From Rhizobium sp. CF122 (lineage in GTDB: Bacteria; Pseudomonadota; Alphaproteobacteria; Rhizobiales; Rhizobiaceae): a stretch of 64,000 nt of DNA. The stretch is from the NCBI RefSeq assembly GCF_000282035.1, contig NZ_AKKA01000121.1:49240-113239 (forward strand). The letters are read 5' to 3'. The stretch's first letter is position 1. Each line of letters begins with the position of its first letter. The translations under genes were made by a program, and so were the position numbers. Positions 18,090-26,618 of this stretch are shown here, one piece after another. The notes under the pieces are model-generated. The model was not told the origin of the DNA. It made no database searches and saw only the letters and a program-made list of their open reading frames with translations.

Positions 18090-18134
18090 GGGAAAACGGC
18101 TTCATTCTCCCGGGACTCGCTCGTCCGGAATTAC

Positions 18135-18159
18135 GGAACAAAGCCCCGAAGCTGGCGTT
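18135..18159 (+). promoter_or_regulatory. EcfG/RpoE2-type general stress promoter
   Basis: GGAAC, 16 bases, then CGTT is an exact match to the alphaproteobacterial EcfG (RpoE2) promoter consensus. It ends 35 bases before the ATG of the PNPOx-fold gene at 18195, giving a leader of about 25-30 bases. Confidence 0.75.
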
Positions 18160-18194
18160 TCAAAACACGGACCCTTGAAACGGAAGGAAGTGCT

Positions 18195-18698
18195 ATGGCT
18201 AGTTTCAACGAGGCGCGGAAACACCCAGCACGTCAGCTCTGGGATCAGGTCAACGACATTCATGCCGGCATGCTCGGCGTGGACGGAGTGGACATGCATA
18301 TGCAGCCAATGGCGCCACATGCCGATCCGAAGACCAATACGATCTGGTTCTACTCGAAATCGGACGCAGAAATCGCCCGTGCCATCAAGCCGGGCACCAG
18401 GGCACATTTCTGCGTCGTCGGAAAGCATCACGACTATCACGCTTGCCTTGCCGGCAAGATCGAGGTGCGGTCCGATCCGTCGAAGATCAATGAGTATTGG
18501 AATTCCGTCGTCGCCGCCTGGTATGAGGACGGCAAGAAGGATCCGAAGCTGACGATGCTAGTGATGCATGTTGACGACGCGGAGATCTGGGTCTCTACCG
18601 GCAGTAAGCTCAAATTCGGTTGGGAGATTGCCAAGGCCAATCTCGATGATGACAAGATGCCCGATGTCGGCATCCGGCAGCACTTGCAGTTCGCTTGA
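18195..18698 (+). CDS. Pyridoxamine 5'-phosphate oxidase-fold general stress protein
   Basis: The 167-residue protein has a split-barrel flavin-binding fold of the general stress protein 26 type, with segments TIWFYSKSDAEIA, HYHACLAGKIEV (written here approximately as HDYHACLAGKIEV) and a KFGWEIAKANL C-terminus. Members usually bind FMN or F420-like cofactors; their physiological substrate is generally unknown. The ATG at 18195 follows a GGAAGGAAG ribosome site; the longer open frame from 17982 overlaps yebC and its promoter. The EcfG promoter just upstream supports a role in the general stress response. Confidence 0.87.
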   Translation: MASFNEARKHPARQLWDQVNDIHAGMLGVDGVDMHMQPMAPHADPKTNTIWFYSKSDAEIARAIKPGTRAHFCVVGKHHDYHACLAGKIEVRSDPSKINEYWNSVVAAWYEDGKKDPKLTMLVMHVDDAEIWVSTGSKLKFGWEIAKANLDDDKMPDVGIRQHLQFA

Positions 18699-18830
18699 GA
18701 ATACTAGACCCGGCGTGATCCCTAGCCCTAACTGGAATATGGAATACTTTCAGTCGCAAATATCTGTCGCGAAATTGGCGAAACAAATTCGGACATGATG
18801 GGGAACAGCTAGAAGTCGATTTGCTTTGCT

Positions 18831-19802
18831 CTAACAGGCGCTGTCCTTTACGGCAGATGGAAGCCATAGCTTGATCTGTTGATCCGTGAGGTTAGCACCA
18901 CACAACATGGTCGCTACACGGCAGCCTTTCAGGGCAGATGCCTGCACAAGAATGGCCGCGAGCCCCGCCGCCCCGGCTGGCTCGACGAGACGCTCCCAAG
19001 TATCATGAGCAAACCGCATTGCGTCCAGAAGTTGATCATCATCAACGAGAACGACGTCATCGATAGTATCTTTAAGCCATTCGATCGCGGACGGCACGGG
19101 ATTCCGGACGGCAATTCCATCGGCAATCGTGCGTGCCTCCGACGTCGAGATCACGTCACCCGCATTGTAGGACAGAGCCATGCATGGCGCACCCTTTGCG
19201 GCGACGGCGATGACCCTTGTTCGCGGTGATCGCGATTTGAACCAGCATCCTATTCCGGCCGCCAAAGCACCGTTTCCAAGCGGGATGAAAACGGCGTCGA
19301 TGTTTTCGACGTTTTCAGTCAGTTCCGCCGCAATCGTTCCAGCCCCTTCCGCAATGGCTGCACTCGCGCCGTCCTCGACGAACTGCAGCTTCCGTTCGAC
19401 GGCGTAGATTTTGGCAGCCTCCTTCGCAGCGTCAAAATCCTCCCCGGCGAGAAAGACCTCTGCCCCAAACCTGCGCATGGCCTCGATCTTCAGCGGATTG
19501 GCGTTTAGACTGGCAAAGACGATCAGAGGTCGCCCATGCCGCGCGGCATTATAAGCAAGCCCCTGACCGAAGTTCCCGGCCGATGCCGAGACCAGAGGAG
19601 TTCTCTCGTCGGCGAGATCGGCGAGAAAATATCCCGTACCTCGCCCCTTGAAGCTGCGGATCGGATTTTCCGTTTCGTCTTTGACGACTAGCGACAGCGC
19701 GAGCCTATCGGAACACAGCAAATCGGTGTTCAGAAAAATCGGATCGATGCGCTTGCGTGCGTCTTCGATGTTGATGGCTGAGAGAGGTGCTTGTTTTGTC
19801 AT
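18831..19802 (-). CDS. PLP-dependent threonine dehydratase-like enzyme
   Basis: The 323-residue fold-type II PLP enzyme resembles threonine/serine dehydratases. Lys52 in IRSFKGRGT is the Schiff-base lysine, SASAGNFGQGLAY is the substrate/phosphate loop, and a PLGNGALAAGIG segment gives the Gly-rich cofactor loop. There is no C-terminal ACT domain, so it is probably a catabolic or eutB-like enzyme rather than biosynthetic IlvA. It is transcribed away from an Lrp/AsnC regulator over an 89-bp shared region, which suggests amino-acid-responsive control. The ATG at 19802 is preferred to an upstream start at 19850. Confidence 0.87.
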   Translation of the reverse strand: MTKQAPLSAINIEDARKRIDPIFLNTDLLCSDRLALSLVVKDETENPIRSFKGRGTGYFLADLADERTPLVSASAGNFGQGLAYNAARHGRPLIVFASLNANPLKIEAMRRFGAEVFLAGEDFDAAKEAAKIYAVERKLQFVEDGASAAIAEGAGTIAAELTENVENIDAVFIPLGNGALAAGIGCWFKSRSPRTRVIAVAAKGAPCMALSYNAGDVISTSEARTIADGIAVRNPVPSAIEWLKDTIDDVVLVDDDQLLDAMRFAHDTWERLVEPAGAAGLAAILVQASALKGCRVATMLCGANLTDQQIKLWLPSAVKDSAC

Positions 19803-19825
19803 GGAGCGATGGTATGAATTTATGA

Positions 19826-19871
19826 CGCGGGAAAATCGCGCCAATATCAAATTTATAGCGGATTTTCCGCG
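19826..19871. promoter_or_regulatory. Inverted repeat in the PLP enzyme/Lrp divergent region
   Basis: Arms CGCGGGAAAATCG (19826-19838) and CGGATTTTCCGCG (19859-19871) are near-perfect inverted copies; the first arm differs by one added G and the order of the last bases. Spacing between arm centres is about three helical turns, and an AT-rich stretch lies between. It is a candidate operator for the adjacent Lrp/AsnC protein. Confidence 0.5.
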
Positions 19872-19891
19872 TAGAAGCTTGGTTATGCGCT

Positions 19892-20353
19892 GTGGACGAT
19901 ATTGACCGAACTATTCTTTCGATGCTGCAGGAGAATGCCGACATTCCCGGCAAGGTCATTGCTGATGCGGTCAATCTTTCTACCTCGGCCATCGAACGCC
20001 GAATCAGCAAATTGAAGCAGGATGGGATCATCGAGAGGATCGTGGCGGTGGTCAGTCCGAAAGCCGTCGATCGCACCCTGTCCGTTCTGGTCGAGCTTGA
20101 AATCCAGAACGAACATCGACACACGCTGCAACAATTCCAGCGATGGTTGGACCGTGCGCCTGAAGTTCAGTCATGCTGGTATGTGACCGGCGATATGGAT
20201 TATGTGCTGCTTGTAGCCGTCCGCAACCTTGAGGAATATAACAACTTCATTGAGCGACTTATGAGTGAACAACAAGCGCTCGTGCGAAAATACAAGAGCC
20301 TGATCGCACTCAAAACGGTCAAGCACGGCCTGGGACTTCCCGTCATTGAATGA
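19892..20353 (+). CDS. Lrp/AsnC-family transcriptional regulator
   Basis: The 153-residue protein has an N-terminal winged helix-turn-helix (DDIDRTILSMLQENADI, then STSAIERRISKLKQDGII) and a C-terminal RAM/ACT-like effector domain (CWYVTGDMDYVLLVAVRNLEEY). Translation starts at GTG 19892; the nearby ATG at 19884 is out of frame and stops at once. It probably controls the divergent dehydratase-like gene in response to an amino acid. Confidence 0.92.
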   Translation: MDDIDRTILSMLQENADIPGKVIADAVNLSTSAIERRISKLKQDGIIERIVAVVSPKAVDRTLSVLVELEIQNEHRHTLQQFQRWLDRAPEVQSCWYVTGDMDYVLLVAVRNLEEYNNFIERLMSEQQALVRKYKSLIALKTVKHGLGLPVIE

Positions 20354-20420
20354 AAAGGCCTTTTACTGGCGTGGCCTATGTAGCGATCTTGTCGAAAGGG
20401 GTTGGGGCGATCCAGGTCTT

Positions 20421-21257
20421 TTAATGCATGCCTTTCGCCACATAGATCAGCGGCTTTTTCGGCAAGGTGCGCAGCGACACGGTGATCGTGTTCGTCGGTG
20501 CGTAGCTGATATCGAAATCGGGTCCGAACATCGACAGGAAGCTTTGCAGCGGCCTCGGCTGGTGCATCGGCAGGATGAGAGAGGCGCGCAGCCGCTTGAT
20601 GACCCGGCTCATGCTGTCCGAACCCATCGTCAGGCCACCATCCACCGGAACCATCACGACATCCAGTCTGCCGATCTCCGTGTAGTGGGTTTCCGTCAGT
20701 TCGTAATGCAGATGGCCGAGATGACCGATGCAGAGACCGGCCACCTCGAAGATGAAGATCGAGTTCCCATCCTGCTGCGGCGCGCCGAAACCGCCCCTGA
20801 TATCGGTAGTGACGTTGCGGATGTAGGTGTCGCCGACCACGAGGTTTACCTTCGCCTTTTCCCCTGGCACGTCGCTCCATCCATGAAGCACGTATTTAAT
20901 GGCCGGGTCGGTCACCAAACTATAATGCGAGGAATGGGCGCGATTCATGGTGACGACCATCGGAACGTGCGGCGGCGAATACCAGCCGCTGTAGTCGGTC
21001 GCGATCGTTACGCCGCCCGGCGTTTCGATAAGGAAGGTGGAATGTCCGATGTAGGTCAACGTGACCGATTGGTCGGCAGCGCCGGCGCCAGCAATCGGTG
21101 CTGGGCCCGTGAAACTGGCAAAAGTCGCTTGCGGGATCGATTGGGCGATGGCCTGGCACTGGCTGACGTTTCTTCGTTCCTCCTGGGCCGCGGCTGCCTC
21201 CGCGGCGACCAAGACCATCAGGCAGGCGATTGCGAAGACAAGAAAACGCGGCGTCAT
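20421..21257 (-). CDS. Exported metallo-beta-lactamase-fold protein with altered metal motif
   Basis: The 278-residue protein has a signal peptide (about 23 residues) and then an UlaG-like MBL fold with YIGHSTFLIETPGGVTIATDYSG (positions about 69-91, quoted in part: GHSTFLIETPGG). Where the family has the HxHxDH metal signature this protein reads RAHSSH (within MVVTMNRAHSSHYS), so the first His and the Asp are missing. A later His-rich patch, GHLGHLHYELTETH, is kept. The C-terminus holds LPMHQPRP. It may bind a single metal or use other ligands. It is monocistronic; its substrate is unknown. Confidence 0.82.
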   Translation of the reverse strand: MTPRFLVFAIACLMVLVAAEAAAAQEERRNVSQCQAIAQSIPQATFASFTGPAPIAGAGAADQSVTLTYIGHSTFLIETPGGVTIATDYSGWYSPPHVPMVVTMNRAHSSHYSLVTDPAIKYVLHGWSDVPGEKAKVNLVVGDTYIRNVTTDIRGGFGAPQQDGNSIFIFEVAGLCIGHLGHLHYELTETHYTEIGRLDVVMVPVDGGLTMGSDSMSRVIKRLRASLILPMHQPRPLQSFLSMFGPDFDISYAPTNTITVSLRTLPKKPLIYVAKGMH

Positions 21258-21375
21258 GCCACTTCCTCCAGCGCTCTCACGGTAAGCTCGGGAGGATGCG
21301 GCAAGGCGCCGCAGCGGTCCAGTTGAAATCCCGAGCCACTGCTCACTTTTGCGTCATGGCGCGAGGCTGCCTGAA

Positions 21376-22200
21376 CTAACGCCAAAACTCCGGAATGGTT
21401 TCGGCGAGCCGAGGACCGAGGCGCAGCGGCGCGATCTTTTCCGCGAGGCCGGTCGCATCCGATATCTCGACGCCGACGCCACAGATGGTGGCCGGGCCGG
21501 TCGCCGCCTCCATGCGGCCTTTCGGCATTTTGGAGATGAAACGGTTCAGCGGCTCCTCCTTGTCCATGCCGAGGGAGGAATCGTAGTCACCACACATGCC
21601 TGCGTCGGACATGTAGGCGGTGCCGCCGTTCAGGATCTGATGATCGGCCGTCGGGACATGGGTGTGCGTACCGACGACGAAGCTGGCGCGGCCGTCGACG
21701 AAATGGCCGAAGCACTGCTTCTCGCTGGTCGCTTCGGCGTGAAAGTCGAAAATGATTGCATCCGCCTGCTCCTTGAGAGGGCAGGCATCCAGGATCGTCT
21801 CGGCGGATTTGAAGGGATCGTCGAGTTCGGGATGCATGAAAACGCGGCCCATGACATTTGCGACAAGCACGCGTGCACCGTTGCGGGCATAAAAAAGCCC
21901 CGAGCCGCGCCCCGGCGTGCCCTGCGGGTAGTTGGCCGGTCGCAGGAACTGGTCATGACGTCCGGCAAAGGCGACGGCTTCCTTCTGATCCCAGACGTGG
22001 TTGCCCGTCGTGACGACATCGGCGCCCGCGTTGATCGTCTCGAGGAAGATATCCTCGGTGATGCCGAAACCGCCTGCAGCGTTCTCGCCGTTGACGACGA
22101 CGAAATCGAGCTTCAGGTCAGAAATGAGGCCGGGGAGACGGTTCCAGACGGCGGTGCGTCCGGTCTTACCCACCATGTCACCCAGAAAAAGCAGTCGCAT
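21376..22200 (-). CDS. TIGR00282/YmdB-like metallophosphoesterase
   Basis: The 274-residue protein shows the full set of dinuclear metal motifs of the YmdB family: GDMVGKTGR, NGENAAGGFG, TGNHVWDQKE, DFHAEATSEK and GTHTHVPTAD. Bacillus YmdB hydrolyses 2',3'-cyclic nucleotides and affects biofilm formation. The ATG at 22200 is preferred over an in-frame start five codons upstream. Its start lies three bases from the end of the cyclo-ligase gene, so the two are co-transcribed, a pairing common in alphaproteobacteria. Confidence 0.93.
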   Translation of the reverse strand: MRLLFLGDMVGKTGRTAVWNRLPGLISDLKLDFVVVNGENAAGGFGITEDIFLETINAGADVVTTGNHVWDQKEAVAFAGRHDQFLRPANYPQGTPGRGSGLFYARNGARVLVANVMGRVFMHPELDDPFKSAETILDACPLKEQADAIIFDFHAEATSEKQCFGHFVDGRASFVVGTHTHVPTADHQILNGGTAYMSDAGMCGDYDSSLGMDKEEPLNRFISKMPKGRMEAATGPATICGVGVEISDATGLAEKIAPLRLGPRLAETIPEFWR

Positions 22201-22202
22201 TG

Positions 22203-22799
22203 CTATCCAATCCAAGAGGCAAAAAAGCGCAGCCCGCTTTCTGTCAGGAGGGCGTCCAGGCTGACGTCGTGCGGCTCGTCGGGCACATGTGCCACTTCCT
22301 GGCAGTCGAATGCAATGCCGATCAGTTTCGGATGCAGGCCTTTTTGCCGCAAACGCTCGATGGCGCGGTCATAATGGCCGGCGCCATAGCCGATGCGGTG
22401 GCCGCGATTGTCGAAAGCGGAGAGAGGCACCAGCATGATCTCGGGATCGAGCACGGCGGCGTCCGCGGGCGGACCCGAGGTACCGAAGCCGGTGCTGACC
22501 AGTGGGACGCCGCGCACCAGCTCGCGAAAGACAATCGTCTGCTTGTCGAGGATGGCGGGTACGCAAAGCCGTGCTCCACGCGTCTGGAACCGTGCCATAA
22601 GCGGCCGGATATCCGCTTCGGAGCGGATCGGCAGGAAGCCGGACACGGTCGTCCCGGGCTCGAATGCGACGGCCTCGCCGGCATGCTCGGCCATGGCAAG
22701 GCTCATCTCGATGCGAGTATCTTCCGGGATCGCGTCGCGCAGTGCGAGCCGTCCGGTACGCATTTCGGTTTTCAATTCTCTCGGGGTCATGCGGTCCAT
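22203..22799 (-). CDS. 5-formyltetrahydrofolate cyclo-ligase
   Basis: The 198-residue enzyme converts 5-formyl-THF to 5,10-methenyl-THF using ATP. The N-terminal LKTEMRTGRLALRDAI helix and the C-terminal nucleotide/folate motif GYGAGHYDRAIERL are present; the usual motif is GYGGGYYDR, so one Gly and one Tyr are replaced by Ala and His. It leads a two-gene unit with the YmdB-like gene. The 88-base gap upstream is too short to hold a 6S RNA gene, which often precedes this gene in bacteria. Confidence 0.93.
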   Translation of the reverse strand: MDRMTPRELKTEMRTGRLALRDAIPEDTRIEMSLAMAEHAGEAVAFEPGTTVSGFLPIRSEADIRPLMARFQTRGARLCVPAILDKQTIVFRELVRGVPLVSTGFGTSGPPADAAVLDPEIMLVPLSAFDNRGHRIGYGAGHYDRAIERLRQKGLHPKLIGIAFDCQEVAHVPDEPHDVSLDALLTESGLRFFASWIG

Positions 22800-22886
22800 C
22801 GCGCTGTTTTCAGCAGACGATAAAGGTCTTGCCGATCATTTCAACGGGTCAATGCGACCTTTGACCGCCTGCCTGAGTCGATCAGG

Positions 22887-23618
22887 TCAAATCGTGATAC
22901 TGGTTGGTCTGACTGAGGCGCCGGCCTGTGCCTCAAGCGGATAGGCGTCCGTGCCCGATCCCTGCTGGCCGGTTCTTGCGCGCAGTTCGCGCATCGCCTT
23001 GTCCATCAGCTGCCGGACTTCTTGCAGGATGGCCTTGAACTCTTCCATCGTCTTGCGATCTTCGGTCGAGATACCGGCAGATGCCTGCCTTCCATCTTCG
23101 ATCACGCTTTGGTAGGCATTGCGTGCGGCGGTTGCGCCATCGGGTACGTCTGTCTGCTCCGCGCTACCGTCGGAGCTATCCGAAGAAGCCGTTTCGGTTG
23201 TCGCCGACGCATAGGTCGTAGCGTCTGTCGCGCTCGCCCCGGTATCGGCGGTTGCAACGGTGGCATTGGCTGCAGATGCGGGGGGCGTCGCGCTGGCAGC
23301 GACAGCCGAGGCAAACTCCGCCGCAGCGGCGCTGATCTTGTGAGCAAGTTCGGCCGCAAGCCGGGCGACGACCTCTGGCGGGTAGCCGCCGCTCTTCAGC
23401 ATTTCGAGCTGCTGCTTGGCTTCCTCAAGCTTGCGTGCGGCACGGACTTTCGCGGCTTCGGCCGATGTCGTCATGCTTTCGCGCAGGCTTTCCTGCGCCT
23501 TTGCCGAATTCTGCAATATCTTCAGTCGCGCGCTGGTGCCGTCGGCCGGCGTATTGAGATTATCGGCCGAGTAGGTGTTGCGCAGGATGTTGAGCGCTGA
23601 TGCGGAACCGACTTGCAT
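22887..23618 (-). CDS. Hypothetical Ala-rich coiled-coil protein
   Basis: I do not recognise this 243-residue protein. It has no signal peptide or membrane segment. Residues 25-75 are Ala/Lys/Glu-rich and likely helical (EAAKVRAARKLEEAKQQLEM). Residues 90-160 are a low-complexity Ala/Thr/Ser region. Residues 165-225 are helical again (TMEEFKAILQEVRQLMDKAM). The very N-terminus (SALNILRNTYSADN) and overall style recall small rhizobial secreted or flagellum-linked proteins, but that is only an impression. Codon use is normal and an ATCCTCC-complement ribosome site (GGAGGATAG) precedes the ATG. Confidence 0.7.
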   Translation of the reverse strand: MQVGSASALNILRNTYSADNLNTPADGTSARLKILQNSAKAQESLRESMTTSAEAAKVRAARKLEEAKQQLEMLKSGGYPPEVVARLAAELAHKISAAAAEFASAVAASATPPASAANATVATADTGASATDATTYASATTETASSDSSDGSAEQTDVPDGATAARNAYQSVIEDGRQASAGISTEDRKTMEEFKAILQEVRQLMDKAMRELRARTGQQGSGTDAYPLEAQAGASVRPTSITI

Positions 23619-23695
23619 ACTATCCTCCGGATTGCACTATCCGTGGCAGTCTGCAACTTCAGGCTTGCGTGGGCCTGTGCGCCGTTACCTGCCGC

Positions 23696-24580
23696 CTATG
23701 TGCCCGTGGCCAGCGCATGGATCGTTTCATTAAACAGGGGCATGCCCCCAGGCAACCAACCGAGCGCGCGGATTTTCGCCGTGTCCATCGGTGTGAGCAG
23801 CGATTTGTCGGCGGGGAGCGGCAGCCTGTTCAGGCAATCGTGCTCCCATCGAATGGGTTCCAGGATGTCCCAGGTATCCAGCGCCACGTCGGACACGTTG
23901 AAGGTCTCGCCGGAGATACGCGGGGGGTCTGTTTCCAACATGAGCCGCACCGCTTTGCCGACGTCTTTTCCGTGGACCTCGGTGCCGGCACGTGAAGGCA
24001 AGGGACGACCAGCGAGGTAATCTCCGATCAGCTTGTCCCATTTGCCGGGTCGAAGGTCGCCGTAGACGCCGGTCAATCGGAGACTGGCCGTTGCGAAACC
24101 CGGCGCTGCAAGATGTGCCAGACTGCGTTCGGCATCCAGTTTGACCTGACCATAAAGGGTCTCCGGCTTGTCAAGCATCCCTTCTTTCAGCGTGGTTCCA
24201 GGCGCGTGCTCTCCATAGGCGGCACGGCTGGAAATGAAGATGCAACGCCGCGTGCCGGCGCGTTTTGCCGCTTCGAAAAGCCGGACGCTGCCGTCCAGAT
24301 TGAAGCGCTTGAACGTCTCCGGGTCGTTACCCTCCCCACCGCGGTATTTGCCGGGCACGTGGTGGAAGGCGGCGTGAACGAAAAAATAGGCGTCGTCGAA
24401 GGCTTCGATATGATCGTGGGCCGGATCGAGCGAGAGCGGGGCGAACTCGACCGGGCGCGAAAAGAAGCGTGGCAGCGGCGCGTGGCGGCCGCCGATGATC
24501 ACGGTATAGCCGCCGGCGAGCAGTTCTTCGACGATGTAGCGTCCGACGAAACCCGTTCCGCCCGATACCAGTACCTTCAT
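23696..24580 (-). CDS. sqdC: SqdC-like NAD-dependent epimerase/dehydratase of the sulfolipid operon
   Basis: The 294-residue short-chain dehydrogenase has the nucleotide motif SGGTGFVGRY at the N-terminus and a YGQVK catalytic pair (Tyr-x-x-x-Lys). It overlaps the preceding gene, sqdD, by four bases and is the third gene of sqdB-sqdD-sqdC, the order known from Rhodobacter sphaeroides. SqdC has an auxiliary, poorly defined role in making sulfoquinovosyl diacylglycerol. The symbol rests on operon position plus family, since SDR proteins are numerous. Confidence 0.78.
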   Translation of the reverse strand: MKVLVSGGTGFVGRYIVEELLAGGYTVIIGGRHAPLPRFFSRPVEFAPLSLDPAHDHIEAFDDAYFFVHAAFHHVPGKYRGGEGNDPETFKRFNLDGSVRLFEAAKRAGTRRCIFISSRAAYGEHAPGTTLKEGMLDKPETLYGQVKLDAERSLAHLAAPGFATASLRLTGVYGDLRPGKWDKLIGDYLAGRPLPSRAGTEVHGKDVGKAVRLMLETDPPRISGETFNVSDVALDTWDILEPIRWEHDCLNRLPLPADKSLLTPMDTAKIRALGWLPGGMPLFNETIHALATGT

Positions 24581-25401
24581 GCCGCCTCTTTGGGGTTGGC
24601 CATTGCCGAGATATCCGGCGGATCATCGCCGGCATAGAACGCGTGCCACAGGTCGATCAGCGGCCGCAGTTTCTCGGCCTTCGGATGATTCGCCTCCCAT
24701 GGCTTCTCGTACTGGTAGTGCAGGACGGAAATGCTCTGCCAGTCCCAAAGCCGAGGCATGGTGAACCATACATATTGGAGCATGTTGAAATAGACCGGCA
24801 GGCCGTGCCAATCCGGGAAAAAATCCTGCAGGAAGGTCTGGTCCGTCCGCTTCCAGAACATGCCTGGCTTATCCAGTCGCTCCAGCATGCGCTGAAACGT
24901 GGCTTCGGACGGTTGCGCGACGAAGACGCCGGAATTCAGTCGGTGGAAGTCTGCAAGAGATTCGTAGACATTCGGGGCGGCCGAAAACTCCGGATAGCGA
25001 AAGAGCTTGTCGATGTTGCGCAGCACGATCGCATCGGCATCGATGAAGACGCAGCTGGTGTACTCGGTCAGCTGCCAGAGGCGCAGCTTGCAGAAGTTGT
25101 CGAGCGGCGAGTGAAACTCCGGCTTGCGTCCCTTCGTGAAGGGGGCCGCGGCGTGCAGATTGGATCGAGCATGGCGCTCATTGAACTCGACTGACAGCGG
25201 CATATGCTTGACCGGCACCAGGCGGCAGTCGAGCTGCAGGAGCGGGGCAAGACTGGCCAGCTCAGCGCCTGGCGTATGGAGGATGACGATGTCGGCAGGG
25301 GTGTCGGTTCGGCGCAACGACGCCGCGAGCGCCTTGGCACCCATGGCGTAGTCGTTGTTGGTGACGAGGGTGACGTAGGCGTGCCGCAGGGACTCACTCA
25401 T
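24577..25401 (-). CDS. sqdD: SqdD-like glycosyltransferase (family 8, glycogenin-like)
   Basis: The 274-residue GT8 protein has the N-terminal AYVTLVTNNDYAMGAKAL strand, the metal-binding DxD motif (FIDADAIVLRN) and a C-terminal HYQYEKPWE region. SqdD is thought to move sulfoquinovose from UDP-sulfoquinovose to diacylglycerol. Four-base overlaps on both sides (with sqdB and sqdC) show tight coupling within the sulfolipid operon. Length is close to the family norm. Confidence 0.87.
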   Translation of the reverse strand: MSESLRHAYVTLVTNNDYAMGAKALAASLRRTDTPADIVILHTPGAELASLAPLLQLDCRLVPVKHMPLSVEFNERHARSNLHAAAPFTKGRKPEFHSPLDNFCKLRLWQLTEYTSCVFIDADAIVLRNIDKLFRYPEFSAAPNVYESLADFHRLNSGVFVAQPSEATFQRMLERLDKPGMFWKRTDQTFLQDFFPDWHGLPVYFNMLQYVWFTMPRLWDWQSISVLHYQYEKPWEANHPKAEKLRPLIDLWHAFYAGDDPPDISAMANPKEAA

Positions 25402-26618
25402 GAAACGGACTTCAGCCTCTTGCCTTCCGGATCGTGGTTGATCGTGGCGGCAATGTCTTTCGTCCAGGCGGAAACGGCGGGCACGCGCGACCGATCGACG
25501 CGATAGCTAAACTTCTTGGCGACGTCGACGATTTCACTGAGAAGCCCCGCCCGCAGGGTGATCGGATCGAGGCCAAGATTACGGAACTTCTCGTTCTTGA
25601 CGATGAGCTCATTCTCCGGCGCCTCCTTGCGCGGGTTCGGCAGCCAGGCGATCTCGGCACCACTCATCTTGGCGATCATTTCCGCCAGATCGCGCACGCG
25701 ATGCGTCTCCGTCATCTGGTTGAAGATGTCGACACGGGCGCCGCGGGCTGGCGGATTGTTCAACGCCAGCTCGATGCAGCGTACGGAATCCTGGATGTGG
25801 ATGAAGGCGCGGGTCTGGCCGCCGGTGCCGTGAACGGTCAGCGGGTATCCAATCGCCGCCTGGATCAGGAACCGGTTCAGCACGGTGCCGTAGTCGCCAT
25901 CATAGTCGAAGCGATTGATGAGTTGGGCGTGCCGGCGCGTCTGCTCGGTGTGCGTGCCCCAGACAATCCCCTGGTGCAGGTCCGTGATGCGCAGACCGTC
26001 GTTCTTGGCGTAGAAATGGAAAAGCAACTGATCCAGGCACTTGGTCATGTGATAGATCGAGCCGGGATTGGAGGGATAGAGGATTTCCTGGCTGACGGTC
26101 TCGCCATCCGCCGTCTCGATGCCAACGGGCAGATAGCCCTCGGGGATCGCCGCCCCGACCGTCGAATAGCCGTAGACGCCCATCGTACCGAGGTGGATCA
26201 GATGCGCGTCGAGCTGGAGTTCGACGAGCGCATTCAGGAGGTTATGGGTGGCGTTGACGTTGTTGTTGACGGTGTAGTTCTTGTGGCGGTCGCTCTTCAT
26301 GGAGTAGGGGGCGGCACGCTGCTCAGCGAAATGAATGACGGCATCCGGACGGTTTTCGGCCAGCCACTTCTTCAGGAGCTCGTAGTCCTTGGCGAGATCG
26401 ATCAGGTTGAAGTGAACGCGCCGGCCAGTTTCGGCGTGCCAAATGCGCGTGCGCTCCTGGATCGAGTCCATCGGCGTCAGCGACTGGACCCCGAGTTCGG
26501 TGTCGATCCACCGTCGCGAGAGATTGTCGAGGATATGAATGTCGTGTCCCGCGTCGGAGAGATGCAATGATGTCGGCCAGCCGATGAATCCGTCTCCGCC
26601 CATCACTGCAATCTTCAT
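25398..26618 (-). CDS. sqdB: UDP-sulfoquinovose synthase SqdB
   Basis: The 406-residue extended SDR enzyme makes UDP-sulfoquinovose from UDP-glucose and sulfite, the committed step of sulfolipid synthesis. It shows the NAD motif GGDGFIGWPTSLHL and the family-specific segments DNLSRRWID, HFAEQRAAPYSMK, GTMGVYG and YHMTKCLDQLL with the catalytic Tyr and Lys. It is the first gene of sqdBDC and is divergent from ybgC with about 119 bases between start codons. Confidence 0.95.
   Translation of the reverse strand: MKIAVMGGDGFIGWPTSLHLSDAGHDIHILDNLSRRWIDTELGVQSLTPMDSIQERTRIWHAETGRRVHFNLIDLAKDYELLKKWLAENRPDAVIHFAEQRAAPYSMKSDRHKNYTVNNNVNATHNLLNALVELQLDAHLIHLGTMGVYGYSTVGAAIPEGYLPVGIETADGETVSQEILYPSNPGSIYHMTKCLDQLLFHFYAKNDGLRITDLHQGIVWGTHTEQTRRHAQLINRFDYDGDYGTVLNRFLIQAAIGYPLTVHGTGGQTRAFIHIQDSVRCIELALNNPPARGARVDIFNQMTETHRVRDLAEMIAKMSGAEIAWLPNPRKEAPENELIVKNEKFRNLGLDPITLRAGLLSEIVDVAKKFSYRVDRSRVPAVSAWTKDIAATINHDPEGKRLKSVS

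Noticed and set aside
18794..18818. GGAAC motif resembling an EcfG promoter
   Set aside because: The -10 part fits poorly and it points into the end of a convergent gene.
22800..22886. Possible 6S RNA gene upstream of 5-formyl-THF cyclo-ligase
   Set aside because: The gap is under 90 bases, too short for 6S RNA, and no long hairpin is present.
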